64,000 bases of DNA from Candidatus Harpocratesius repetitus. Its GTDB lineage: Archaea > Asgardarchaeota > Lokiarchaeia > Sigyniarchaeales > Promethearchaeaceae. Every line of letters starts with the position of its first letter. Within the stretch, counting starts at the first letter, position 1. The stretch covers positions 2,281,666 through 2,345,665 of the forward strand of contig JAIZWK010000001.1 of the NCBI GenBank assembly GCA_021498095.1, written 5' to 3'. The notes under the pieces are model-generated. The model was given only the letters and a program-made list of their open reading frames with translations. It searched no databases and was not told the origin of the DNA. This document shows positions 39,798 through 51,600 of the stretch, piece by piece. The position numbers and the translations under genes were made by a program.

Positions 39798-40373
39798 ATG
39801 TCAATGAAAGCAAATAATACGCCCAAAACAGAAAAAAATTCAAGCATTGATACTTCTGCAATTATGCATAAAATTCTTGTTGTGGATCCTGCCCGTTGTA
39901 CAGGATGCGAAATTTGTGAGTCCGTATGTGGAATGGTTCACGACGATGTTTTTAATCCAATGAATTCTCGCATCCATCGAGTCCGCATTGAACCTGTAAT
40001 CAATTCCAGCATAAGCTGCGTTTCATGTTATGATCCTGATTGTGTAAAAGCTTGTCCTCTTAGTGCTATCACAAAAAATCTTGAAACAGGAATTTTAGAA
40101 GTAGATCAGAATAAATGCGATGGTTGCGGAGCTTGCATGAGAGCATGCTCTTTTGGAGCGATCACTGTGCATACGAAAAACAAAAAGGCGATCATGTGCG
40201 ATATGTGTTCAAGCACGATTTATGGGGAACCTCAATGTGTGGAATATTGTCCTAAAGGTGCGATTTTTATTGAGGAAATTGATCCGAATGTTAATGAAGA
40301 TCGTTTAGAGACTTTACGAAAGATTCTTGAACGCGGTTTTCCGCAACCACCTGAAGGGGAAATTTTAAATTAA
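39798..40373 (+). CDS. AOR-associated [4Fe-4S] electron-transfer protein
   Basis: About 192 residues with four cysteine sites: CTGCEICESVCG, CVSCYDPDCVKACP, CDGCGACMRACS and CDMCSSTIYGEPQCVEYC. This is the HycB/AOR-partner type of four-cluster ferredoxin. It starts nine bases after the AOR stop codon; the most likely start is ATG 39798, which has AGGTGA just before it, though GTG 39789 and ATG 39792 are also in frame. It probably carries AOR electrons to the Hdr complex or another carrier. Confidence 0.85.
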   Translation: MSMKANNTPKTEKNSSIDTSAIMHKILVVDPARCTGCEICESVCGMVHDDVFNPMNSRIHRVRIEPVINSSISCVSCYDPDCVKACPLSAITKNLETGILEVDQNKCDGCGACMRACSFGAITVHTKNKKAIMCDMCSSTIYGEPQCVEYCPKGAIFIEEIDPNVNEDRLETLRKILERGFPQPPEGEILN

Positions 40374-40403
40374 GGAATATTCATTTTTCTTTTCTTTCAC
40401 TTT

Positions 40404-41237
40404 TTAACTTTTATCTCCTACATCTAAAATGGATTTAGCACATAAATTAAGCCCGGTTTCCCACAAACGTAGCAGATAGAACTTGGCAGACCATTTTGTA
40501 CGGCTCATTTTCTCCAGTTTTTTTCGAATATGTCGACGTCGAGAATTCCACGGAACAATATTGTGAATGCGACTCCGTTCTTGTACTAAAAGATCCAGCT
40601 GTTTATGTCGCTGCCATTGATTATACAATTCTAATCATGCGATCCAATAAAATTGTCGTCGTGTAGATTTTTGGGAACGACTCTTATGTAAAAACTGGTA
40701 TTTCGTATCTCGAAAACCATTTTCAATCCTCCATCGTTCATGATAGTCCTTTGCAAACTTGATAAATTTACCGTTCAACTTCGTAGGATCTTCTCCTGGT
40801 GCAATCGAGATGGTAAAGAAGGTGACAGCATGAATTAATTTATTCTTTTTCTTTTTCAAACGAATTTTGTGATCATAGTGTGAATAACAGAGGCGATAAA
40901 GTCGTTCTTCCTCAGTATTGCTGAATTTTTTCCGTCGTTTGGCTTTCCTGTATTTGAGTTGGCGTGGATTTTTTTTAGTCGCTTGTTGGAATTTGAAATA
41001 CTTATCTTCAGCGAGTTTTAACTGCTCCCGAATAGAAAGCAATCTATTTTGGATTGAAAAAGCTTCATTTTTTATAGATTCAAATGATCTGGATTTTCCT
41101 TTTTTATATTCATCTACTAAAACAACCTGGGCCACGGGAATTTTATAATATCCATCTCCATATGGAACATTATATTTACGGCATAAATCTCGAAGCTTCG
41201 GCGGAGAACTAATAAATTTTTCGTTCGATTTTAAATT
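40404..41237 (-). pseudogene. IS4-family transposase, truncated with internal stop
   Basis: The reading frame carries the perfect IS4 signature Y-2-R-3-E-6-K in YHERWRIENGFRDTK, so this is the C-terminal part of an IS4-family transposase. It is open from 41237 but begins without an N-terminus, and a single in-frame TGA at 40635-40637 interrupts it (FYWIA, stop, LELYNQWQ) before it ends at 40404. It is a truncated, dead element lying between the AOR partner gene and another IS. No terminal repeats could be set. Confidence 0.7.
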
Positions 41238-41472
41238 TCATCCTAAATTTTCAAAAACTTTTAATGAAGAATTTTAATAATATTTAACGAGATGATGATT
41301 TTTAAAGATAAAGGATCAATTAAGAGAATCCCTATTTTTTAAATTATTCCTAAATCATCTTTCAAAGAATTATTTTTGGCAATCTCTTTGAAATTTAGGA
41401 CCAAAACGTATATATTCTTAAGCATCTATTTCAAGTCAGTTCGTAAACCGATGTTTTGGAAATGTTTAAATC

Positions 41473-42348
41473 GTGTCGATCATGTGTTATCCTATGGTAG
41501 GACGCCCTAAAAAGGAATATCCTCCATTATTCGAGCCATTATGCATTAATTTCGAAGATGGAAGGGAAGAAATTCTAGAAATAATACCTGTTTTGTGCCC
41601 AGAATGTCGCTCTGCTGTCGTCGGAGTATATGGCACTCATAAACGGAAAGTAAGAAGGGTTCAATATTATAAGTGTAAAAATCCTGCATGTTCATTCGAT
41701 AAAACTCACAATACTGCCCGACAATTTGCCTTGACTACATCTGGAGGTGTCAGAGAAGTGCTTGACGGCATGCTCGGCAAGATGACAAAAGAAATCATGA
41801 AAGGAAAAATCAGCCAGAGTGCTATAGCCGAAAAATATGGAGTTTCTGATGCTCTTATCTGCTATTTACGTTCTAAGATAGAGAAGACAATTTCAAATCT
41901 GCAGGGATTAAAAAATCTGGTTGTGGAATTAACGAATGATACTGCGGTTGCAGAAGATGAAACTTTCATTCGAATTAACAGTGTACCGTTTTATATTATC
42001 ATGTTCACGGGCTATACCAGTAATAAAATTCTCGGAATAAAGGTTTTAAAAACGAGGAACGAAAAAGACATCCGTGAAGTTTTTGACAGAGCGAATCGAA
42101 ATACAAAATTGCCGATAAATGTAATTACTGCCGATGCATGGGGTGCTACACAAACAATGAGCAAGAATTTAATGCGTAAAATTACCTTAGTAATTCATAA
42201 GCATAAAAAACCCTATGATAAGGCTGGTATTTGGCATATTGATTATGAAAAAACGAAGCGGATAATCACTAAAATAGGTCTTAAAACCAATTTTTTTAAA
42301 AAACGGGGCAAAAGAGAGTATTTTTACTTAGTGATGAAGAAAATTTAA
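41473..42348 (+). CDS. Transposase, N-terminal part with zinc finger
   Basis: First portion of the IS transposase. It has a probable zinc site (CPECRSAVVG ... CKNPAC), a helix-turn-helix stretch (QSAIAEKYGVSDALICYL) and the first two acidic catalytic positions (EDETF and ITADAWGA). It ends at a TAA; the -1 frame continues into the next segment. GTG 41473 opens the frame, and ATG 41482 is an alternative start. The IS family is not assigned; a zinc ribbon plus DDE and 8-base duplication recalls IS1595-like elements. Confidence 0.72.
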   Translation: MSIMCYPMVGRPKKEYPPLFEPLCINFEDGREEILEIIPVLCPECRSAVVGVYGTHKRKVRRVQYYKCKNPACSFDKTHNTARQFALTTSGGVREVLDGMLGKMTKEIMKGKISQSAIAEKYGVSDALICYLRSKIEKTISNLQGLKNLVVELTNDTAVAEDETFIRINSVPFYIIMFTGYTSNKILGIKVLKTRNEKDIREVFDRANRNTKLPINVITADAWGATQTMSKNLMRKITLVIHKHKKPYDKAGIWHIDYEKTKRIITKIGLKTNFFKKRGKREYFYLVMKKI

Positions 42349-42386
42349 GTCTACCAGTACCAAAAAAGCGGGAAAGACCAAAAGGA

Positions 42387-42863
42387 GTGAAGAACAAGCA
42401 AGGAAAACAAAGAAAAAATCCAAAACCAAAAATGAAGCGAGGACGGAAAGGCCTCTTTACAGTTTTTGACAGAGGAAAACGGGGATATGCGAAAATTGAA
42501 CCTTCTCGTAAAACTCTAAAATTGGCAAGAAGTGTGCTTCCTGCAGTTGCAGCTGCTTTTAGGGAAACACAAGACTTATTTTGGAAAAAGTCTATATCAA
42601 ATAATCTGGCGGAGAATATAAATAGTGTGATTGAGACTCGTGTTCATTTAACTGGTCCTAAAACACCTGAGGGTTTAGAACAGCGACTTCGGGCATTTAT
42701 TATCGCCAAAAATAACCCAGAAATCTTAGAAATAACATTTGTTTCGCACAAATTTAATACAAAAATTCTTTTTAATGAATGGAATAATTCAGGAATTAAA
42801 CGGTTATTTCAATTGAATGAAAATTTGGGGAAAAAAAATCAAACCCAGGTGTCAGTGAATTGA
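42387..42863 (+). CDS. Transposase, C-terminal part (-1 frame)
   Basis: Continues the transposase in the -1 frame; the frame is open from 42300, giving DEENLSLPVPKKRERPKG just before this segment. It contains the last acidic catalytic position in SNNLAENINSVIET and a basic C-terminus. Full length would be about 450 residues. The join could be a true -1 recoding event or a one-base deletion; no strong slippery heptamer lies in the overlap (42300-42348). Confidence 0.65.
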   Translation: MKNKQGKQRKNPKPKMKRGRKGLFTVFDRGKRGYAKIEPSRKTLKLARSVLPAVAAAFRETQDLFWKKSISNNLAENINSVIETRVHLTGPKTPEGLEQRLRAFIIAKNNPEILEITFVSHKFNTKILFNEWNNSGIKRLFQLNENLGKKNQTQVSVN

Positions 42864-42897
42864 TCCTTCGTTATTAAAAATAGCCAACGAGATTAAT

Positions 42898-43600
42898 ATG
42901 ATAATTATTCTTCCAAAAAAATCAAATTTATTCGTAACACTTTTAATTTGCATGTTGATGATGCAACATTCCTCAGCATTAATCGAAATACCCAGTTCTC
43001 AATCACCAAGTGCTCTTGATTTCGATAATCTTTCACTTACCTATCATAACCGCAAACTGTATTTAAGTGTATTAAATGGAACAATCTATCCAAGTGGGCT
43101 ATAAACCGAGGTTTTTTTCTACCTTAAATTTAATGAAGGATCTGGGGATCTCACATTTAATCTAACTCTGAAATTATTTGGGAACTCATCCACAGATCCG
43201 CTCTACTCCAAAACCAATATATATCGTTTCAATGCGACCTCCGGAGTTGTTTCTTATTTGGATGGTACAGAAGTTGGTGTTATGCCATTCCTCATTACCC
43301 GCGTAGAATGGGAAATGAATGATCCAGTAGTTATTTCACAATGGGGGAACCTCTCAAATAAAGCAGTATATAAAGGCTTTGAAAAATATGCTAACTGTTA
43401 TAGTGAAGATAATGATCGACTTTATGATGCTTACGCTCTTGAATTTGGTTATACTGGTAATTATTACATAGGTACAGATTTACAAGACTTTTATCTCAAG
43501 TAACCAAGATTATCTCATTTTTGGAGGTGTCGGAGTAATAATTGTCGGGATAATCTTAATCAGATTAATTAAAATCAGAAGGAAGAAAAGAACTTCTTAA
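42898..43600 (+). pseudogene. Secreted, membrane-anchored protein, broken
   Basis: The N-terminus MIIILPKKSNLFVTLLICML is a signal peptide, and the body is beta-rich (FYLKFNEGSGDLTFNLTLKL). The frame stops at a TAA at 43102-43104, continues in the same frame, and shifts by one near 43500 into a C-terminal helix and basic stop-transfer end (IIVGIILIRLIKIRRKKRTS). An intact gene would encode about 230 residues anchored outside the cell. It lies directly after the IS, whose insertion next to the start may have ended selection on the gene. The family is not recognised. Confidence 0.6.
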
Positions 43601-43607
43601 AAAATAA

Positions 43608-44715
43608 AATGATCATACTAATGAACATGTTGCAGGAATTCTACTAATGGCTCGTTTTTCATATGTTTCAGTCTAAAATAGATCAAGTGAAGGTTGATTT
43701 TGTAGTAAACAGCGCGAATACAAATACTTCTTTGAATTTAGACCGAATTAATTCATTATCTGATGTAATTTTCAATGTTCAATATTTTGGTATGACTGCC
43801 ATTCCAAGCAAGAATTTTTCACAACATATTGATTTTCAAGAACGATGGTTCAATGACGTTGCAGGAAATGCTCTCGTTGAGAAACTTGTGAAAGATAAAA
43901 ACGTGATTATCCCTCAGAAAATGGTTGAATTGGGTTATCTGATTGGAACAACTTTAACTGTGAAATATAGATCTACGAATTCTTCAATGGAGCAAATTAC
44001 TTTAAATATAATTGGTTCATATAATGCATTTCCATTAATCTCATCGCGTTATTCGAATAAAAATATCTTAGTTGTCGATGAAAAATGGGTAAAGAATGCA
44101 AGTATTAGTGAATTAAATGTTGTGTTCTACCCTCAACAAGGACACTCAATTAATGAGTTAATATCCTTTCAATACACAGAATTTTTCTGGGATTTGAATT
44201 TTCCAAGAACATATATTCAAGAAATAAAACCAATTAAAGACGATGTTGAAAATATTTCCCAATCTTCCATCTTCTTTTTTCAATTGGAATTATTTTATCT
44301 TATATCGCTGGTTGTTGTTGGGATTATGATTATCATGTCTATTTCAGTAAAAGAGAAAGCAAATGATATTGGAGTTATGCGTGCTCGGGGCGTTTCCAAA
44401 ATAACTTTATACAAAATTCAATTAGTAGAAGGTTTTACTTTAATTTTATTATCTTTGGTATTTTCAATATTTGGTGGGATTTTAGTTGCATTGGGGCTTA
44501 TCATTCAGTTGAATCACCTTGATTTGCTACAAATCATAAACATGATGTATTTGAATTCACTTTTAGAGCGAACTATGGTAATACCTTGGGGGATATTGCT
44601 TATTGAGTTATTTGGTTCAATTTTACTTTTCATCAGTAATATCTTTCTCTCTGTAAGGAATGTAATCAAGAAATCAGATATCGGGAATATCGGAAATCTA
44701 TTGCGTGTTCCTTAA
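43608..44715 (+). pseudogene. FtsX/MacB-type ABC permease, 5'-truncated
   Basis: The C-terminal part of an ABC transporter permease of the FtsX family. The FtsX core is visible: helix 1 FYLISLVVVGIMIIMSISVKE, the coupling stretch KANDIGVMRARGVSKITLYKIQLVEG, then two more helices. Upstream text continues in another frame (GILLMARFSYVS) and joins the main frame near 43668, so there is one frameshift and the N-terminal region is missing. No ATPase gene lies next to it. It is most likely a remnant. Confidence 0.65.
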
Positions 44716-44928
44716 TATTTGTTATATTCAAGATAATTTGCAATACTTGAAGGAATTGAGATATATCTGTTAAGGTGAGGATTATTTCTTTAAATTTCGA
44801 TGTGAAAAGTTTTTAATATTTCTTTTCTTTTTTCCTTTTTATAAAAGAATATAATGTAAGGAACACTTTTTGAACAAAAATTGTACAGATCCATAATTTT
44901 ATAATGATGTATTGCATATTTTTTGTTA

Positions 44929-45480
44929 ATGGGCGAGAAAACTGGTTTTATTACAAGAATCAAACATTTTATTATTACCCGAAAATCAAAAGACTCAACC
45001 CAAAAAGAAAGCAATAATGTACCAAATGTAGGAAAAAATTCAGAAAATCATTTAAATAAGGCAGAAATTCAAAAAAAACTTAATGGAACCACCCTAATGG
45101 TTTACTTTGTCTTATTAAATAAGCATAATACAGGTGTACGTGAATTACAGAGAAATTTAGAATTGTCCAGCCCGAGTGTAGCACGTTATCATTTGGATAA
45201 GCTGGTGGAATTAAATTTAGTGAGTAATAATAATGGAGTATATCAACTTCAACATAAAGCAGATATTCCAGTTTTATCCACTTGGGTTCTTTTAGGTAGG
45301 TGGTTACTCCCTCGATCGATATTCATGGCTATTTTTACTACTTGTTTTTTCATCGGCTATCTTGGGTTTATTTTTTTTACATGGAATAGAGATAGTGCGA
45401 TAGTAATCATCTTTGGAATTGTAATTCTTATTTATTTGTGGTATGATGTTTTTTATCATCTAAATCATCGACCAATCTAA
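44929..45480 (+). CDS. Winged-helix protein with two membrane segments
   Basis: About 183 residues. Residues 50-115 contain a winged-helix DNA-binding fold (GVRELQRNLELSSPSVARYHLDKLVELNLV) of the ArsR/MarR-like type. The C-terminal 65 residues hold two transmembrane helices (SIFMAIFTTCFFIGYLGFIFF and IVIIFGIVILIYLWY). It may be a membrane-bound transcription regulator. It precedes the alpha-2-macroglobulin gene by about 215 bases. Start ATG 44929 is chosen over TTG 44923. Confidence 0.68.
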   Translation: MGEKTGFITRIKHFIITRKSKDSTQKESNNVPNVGKNSENHLNKAEIQKKLNGTTLMVYFVLLNKHNTGVRELQRNLELSSPSVARYHLDKLVELNLVSNNNGVYQLQHKADIPVLSTWVLLGRWLLPRSIFMAIFTTCFFIGYLGFIFFTWNRDSAIVIIFGIVILIYLWYDVFYHLNHRPI

Positions 45481-45695
45481 CATTTGGATTCATTTTTTAA
45501 AGTATTTTATAAAAATATATTATAATCATCGTGTTTTAAATTGTAACATGCTAATTTCCTATTTTTTGACAAATTAACCGATTTTCCTTTACTGTTCTAT
45601 GATTTTGATTTGTGCATGAAATGTGTTCTAAACCTTAGGATAAAATTGTAATGACTCATATTTTTAATAACGATTAATTTTGGTGTTAAATAAAA

Positions 45696-48600
45696 ATGAA
45701 TCAAGATCGTAAAAAAATTGCAATAATATTGGTTGGTTTGGTCTGTTTCCAAATTCTTGCCGTAGGTGCATTCGACGTGGGTGCATTTAATTCTCCCAAT
45801 TCAATTAATTCTTCAGATTTTTCTGAATCCACTTCTTTAATAAAAAATTCATATCCATCACATTCTACTCCATATCGTTTTTCTGTAAATCCAAAGACAC
45901 CATTGTTTACTGAAATGGCTGATGAAGAGCAACAGGGAAAAATTAATGATAAATCCTATTCAGACGATGGAACTACTTCTGCTACTGATTCAGAAACCGA
46001 GACAAATCAAATTCCGCATTCTCAATATTGGTGGGATAGCGATTATGCTATGGCAGTGAATTTAGAGAAATATGCCTTCACTTCGGAAGAAGATATTAAT
46101 ATAGAAATCCAAATGACTTATAATTTTACTCCAGTTGTTAATCACGTAATTGATGTTTATGTTTATAAGAACTATTGGCGTAATTGGTACTATTACTATT
46201 CGTATTATTATGATGATACTAGTGAATCTGATCAGATTTATCATCAAACTGTCTATACAGATTCTACAGGTCGAGCAGTACTTTCAATTACTGATGAGTT
46301 AGCTGAAGGTATGTATACATTGTATATTACTGATTATAATGTTGATTCGTATAAAGAATTCACCGTTGGAAATGAAGGTATTTTTGTAAAAGCCCCACGA
46401 TATTATAAACCCGGGCAGGATTTTCGAGCTGGTATTCATTTAGTCGATTTATCGAATTTTTCTCCCTTACCTAAGCAGAATTTTTCCTATTCTCTTTCAT
46501 ATTATAATTGGGAATATGATAATAGCGGTTGGGTTCAAGTTTTAGCTGGAAATGGAAGTGTTGATGAAAATGGTTACAATCTTTTAGAGTTTACAGTTCC
46601 TTCAGAAATGGAAAATAAATATTACATGCGCTTAAATATAGAAATTCCTGGATCTACAGTTCATTTTTCTATGTTCCTTTACCAGTCATGGGAGTATTAT
46701 TATTTCAGTTTATGGGGAGGTGAACAATCTATGAATGGAGATCATTTTCAATATGTTGTGACAACTGATAAAACTATTTATAGCTTGGGAGAAACCATGC
46801 ATTTACGAGCAATGGTCTTAGAATATTCATTTATGAATGAGACGCGCACACCCTTAGCTGGAACTCCTATTCGGGTAGCAGTGAATAATCCTGATGAATT
46901 TACTGTATATTGGACAGAAATTCTAACTGATTCGTCTGGAATTTTGACCTTTGATTTTCATTTTAGCGACGATACAGATATTGGAACATATTCAATTCTT
47001 TTTGATTATCAGAATCATAGTTATTCTTATCCGATTAAAGTTCAATATTATGAAAAACCTGTTTTTCGCGTATCAATTGACACATATGGAAAAAATTTCT
47101 TTCCAGAATCAACAGATGTATTATATTTTAAACCTACATTGTTTGAAGGAGATGTTGTTGTTGAATACTATTTTGGGCAACCAGTTATCGGTGCTGAAGT
47201 AGAACTCAGAATTGTGAATTATAATGGAGAAATTGTTTATTCTGAGACAGGGAATACAAATGCTTTAGGGAAATATCATTTTGCAATCTATTTAAACAAT
47301 ATTGCGGATTTATCTTATAGTTTTGATGCTCATGCTATAGTTTCTGACGATTATGGAAGATCTTCGGCGAGTAAACAGAGTTATACACGTATAAAAGACA
47401 CTTATATTTGGGGTTATGTTAATCCATGGGATCCTAATCCAGGAGATGAACTAACATATTATTTCTATGCATACCAGTACTTAATGCGTCCAGGAGGATC
47501 TTCTTATTGGGATTGGGAGTTTAACCCATTAGCTAATGTCTCAGTATCGGTTAAACTTTATGGGATTAACGCCATTTGGATCGATGAAAATTCATTAAAG
47601 GCAAAAAAATATATAACCACATATAAAGGAATCACTAATGAGTTTGGTTCTGGTTCTATTCAATTTTCTGTAGATTCTTCTTTAATTGGGAAATATGATT
47701 TTTTTCAAATAGAAATAAGTATGGTTTTAGAAGATGGAAGATCTTCTTCTTCTTGTGATTATTTCCGCTTTAAAAAATATAGTTTAAGTCTTAATTTAGA
47801 TAAAAAAACATATCTTCCCGGTGACACTATTAAAATTTCTACCAAATTCTGGGATAATATCGCTAATCAACCTGTACAAGGGAAAGGTGAATTATATCTC
47901 TACGATTCAAATTATCAGCGAATCGGTAAAGCAACAATGATCTTTAATGGTGAAGAAAATCTATACTTCAATTTATCCCAATATGCAAAATCTGGAACTT
48001 ATCGTATTTACTCATACGTACTTTCAGAAGGTAACTCTTATTATAGAGGTTTTTCTTATCAATCTGCTTATATTCAATTTACTGTAGGGCAAACTTATGA
48101 AATTCGTTTAGACACTAATGTTACAACAAAAGATGAAAAAGGATATAGATTTTTAGTTCATTCAGGGGATTATATTAAAATTTTTGGTTCTTCAGATGTA
48201 CCTACAAATAACTTACACTATATAGAGGTGTATAAACGAGGATTAATCTTTTCTGCTCCACTCAATATAACAAATGGAACATTTTCCTATGAATTTGTTG
48301 TTGATTCTTCATGGCTGCCTGATTTTACAATATTTGTTTACACCATCTCTGAAACGGGACATATTATTGAAAATTACCTTGTATTTCATGTAAATATCAC
48401 TGTAGGAATCTCATTAAAGACAGATAAAGAAGTGTATGAGCCTGGAGATTTTATTACATTGACTATTTCGCCAACATCTGATGATCCTACCTTAATTTCT
48501 CTTTCATTCATCGATAGCGCAGTTTTAGATGTTGAACCAGAAGATGATTCAGAACTTGCATATTTTTCCAATTATAATTATGCTGCGTATCTTCAATCTT

Positions 48601-51600
48601 CCAGTTCTTGGGGAGTAGGATATGATGGTTCAAATTATTGGTGGATAGGATATGGATCTCCCACTGGAAGATTGTATTGGCTTATGCCTAGATATGATGA
48701 TGCCTATATTGCTTATGATGAAGCATCAGGTTTTGATGAAGTTAACCTATTATCTGATGTTCAGAGAGGAGATGATGGAAATCCAACTTTTAGCTTCGAA
48801 GATATTTTAGGATCCTTTGATATTGATATTAGAAAAAATATTTCTGAATCATCAAATTGGAATCCAAAATTGTGGATTACTGAACCCACTAACTTTACTT
48901 TTAAGCTACCAGATAATATTGGAGAATGGACTATTCGTGTCGTAGCCGCAGGTATTGATCAAGAAGGTGGTAGTAATGTTTTATGGGGAGATGTTCAAAC
49001 TATTAGAATAAAATCATTTTTACCATTCTTTGTCGAGTTTGATATAGCCCAACCAGTAACACAAGACGATATAATAACCATTAAAGCGTATGTCTACAAT
49101 TATTTAGGAACAGATACTACAGCTTTAGTGGCTATTAATGCTCAAGGATTGAATATTCTGAATAATGAAGTCCAGCAAGTGTTTATTCCATCGAATATGG
49201 TCTCTGAAGTAGAATTTTCTGCATATTGTAGAGATGCATTTAATCAAAATATTACCATTTTAGCTGCTACTAATAGTTCGATAGGTGATTATGCCGATGC
49301 AAAACAGATTCAAATATATGTCAAACCTAATGGCTTAGAACTTAAATTTCAGCAGATTGGTGTGGTGAATGCAAGCGATCCATTTATTTTAAATTATTCA
49401 ATTGATGAAAATACAATTTATCACAAAGAAACTATTGCGATTTATAGTGATCTTCTCGATGTTTCTTTAGATAGTTGGTCATCATTAATTGGGTATCCTT
49501 ATGGATGTGTGGAGCAGACAGTCTCTAAATTACTTCCTAGTGTTTTAATATATCAGTATTTACAAATGACTGGTGAATTAACTGAAACATTGGAAATTCA
49601 AATTCAAAATATTGTGGCAGATGGATTAAATCGGCTATATACAATGCAACATTCTGATGGAGGTTGGGGTTGGTGGCAAGATGATGAGTCACGAATCTAT
49701 ATGACATCAATTGTGCTTTTTACCATGATTGAAATTGATAAAGCAGGATTCTATATCAATTCCTTCAATTTTAATGAGGCACTGGCTTATCTTTTAAATC
49801 AACAGAACAGCGATGGTTCTTGGACACTCGCTAGTTATTATGGTAATACTGCATTTGAAGCTACTGCATATATTTCTAAATTGCTTCTTTCGCAGAAAAT
49901 ATCTACTATTGATCTCTCTGAAGCAGTATCTCAAGCTATTTCATTTTTAGATGACCAATGGGATAATGAAGAGTATCGAGGATCATATGGTGCAGCCATG
50001 TATTATTTAGCTACCCATGATACAGTATTTGAAAATTCTGATCGATCCAACGCTTTGATAAACTTCCTACTCGAGAATAAGCACAATCAGAATGGGAATG
50101 TCTTTTGGTCTTTTGATTCAGATAATTATTGGTACTGGGGATATTTTGGAGGGACTGTTGAAATTACTGCCAATGTAATTATGGCATTAGCTGCTGATGG
50201 ATATATATCACATTTTCCTCTTCTTCAAAAAGCAACTCAGTTTTTACTTTCACAGAAACATCAATATGGGTGGTGGACTACAGCAGATACTTCTTCAGCT
50301 ATTCAGGCTTTAATTTTTATGAAAAATATAACTGTAGGTCAAGAAATTCTCGAATTTAACGGTAGTATAAATGTAAATGTGAATAATCAAGAAACTCCGC
50401 TTTATGAGTTAAACTATACTAGTGATTGGATTCCGTCTCAAATTAAACTACGAGTAGATTCACGCATGGAAACAGGAAATAACACTCTCACTTTAGATTC
50501 TTCAGGAACTGGACAATTTGTTTATATGTTTGAATCTTTCCAAATTGTCAGAGTCATGCCAACTATCGAAATTCAAAATGATATTACTGCGTTATCTGGA
50601 CAATCATTTAATTTCTCAGTAATTTTCCGAGATATTCCTTCTTGGTACTCTTTACAACAAGTTTCAATAGAATTGGTTGATTTAAATCAAAATTTTGATA
50701 TTGTTTCTCCAGTCAATACAAATTCACTTTTTACTGAGGCAATTACAACTGGAACAAGTCAATTTAATTTCGTCCTTATGGCACCTGGAAAAATAGGTAA
50801 TTATGATTTAACCAAAGTCCGAATTTCTGGTGATTTTGTTTACTTGAATCCAATCGATAACAGCACTACTTATCAGCATATCTATAAACAAATAGGACCA
50901 ATCATTTGTAATGTGGTTTCCCCTTCTGCCGCTGATTCAGGTGATTTAAGTTTCTTAAGTGGATTTCAATCTCCTCCGATATATTTTTATCCAAATACAG
51001 CTAATGATGATACTTCGTCCAAGCAAGTTTCAAAAGATGGAATAATTTTGAAGAAATCATTCGATACTCATCAAAGGTTATTTGGTGGAGATGTAATTAC
51101 TGTGACAATATCAATCCAAAATACAGGAGAAAATCGCCAGTATTATGCGCTAGATGATTTTCTACCTGAAGGAACCGAATATATTCCAGGATCTATGCAA
51201 ATTCTTTCAATAGATGGATCTAATTATCCTGTTGACATTAAAGGATCTCGTATTCATGTATACTTTGCATCTCTTCCTGTTGGAAATACAAGTATTTCTT
51301 ATAAAATCCAAGTAATTAATTTGAAAAATTCATTTGGTGGAAAATGCGAACTTTGGGGAATGTACGATAAATTTTCGCTGCAAACACATGGAGAAGAATT
51401 AGAAAATATTCCTTTAGAATATTCTCCAAACGATCAAATTTATCGAGATACAGATAATCCAAACATAGTTGAAGCCAATCTTGAAGATATTACCACTTCC
51501 ACACCAAAAGTTTTGATTAATTTAAAGGTATCAGATGCAAACTTAATTTATAAAATACGCGTTTATTTTCTGCAAGAAAATCAATGGCATCAAATTCTCT

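Larger units (their letters stand above)
41294..42885 (+). mobile_element. Insertion sequence with 8-base target duplication
   Basis: 1592 bases. It is flanked by the direct repeat AACGAGAT at 41286-41293 and 42886-42893. The inner ends are imperfect 28-base inverted repeats, which share ATTTTTAA and an exact AAGGATCAATT (41311-41321 and the complement at 42858-42868). The match of duplication and repeat ends makes the boundaries firm. An 8-base duplication occurs in several IS families. It encloses a transposase split by one frameshift and sits upstream of a decayed gene for a secreted protein. Confidence 0.85.

Noticed and set aside
42290..42300. T-run in the transposase as a -1 slippery heptamer
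   Set aside because: Slipping at these seven T gives an immediate TAA in the new frame, so this cannot be the recoding site; the shift must fall between 42300 and 42348.
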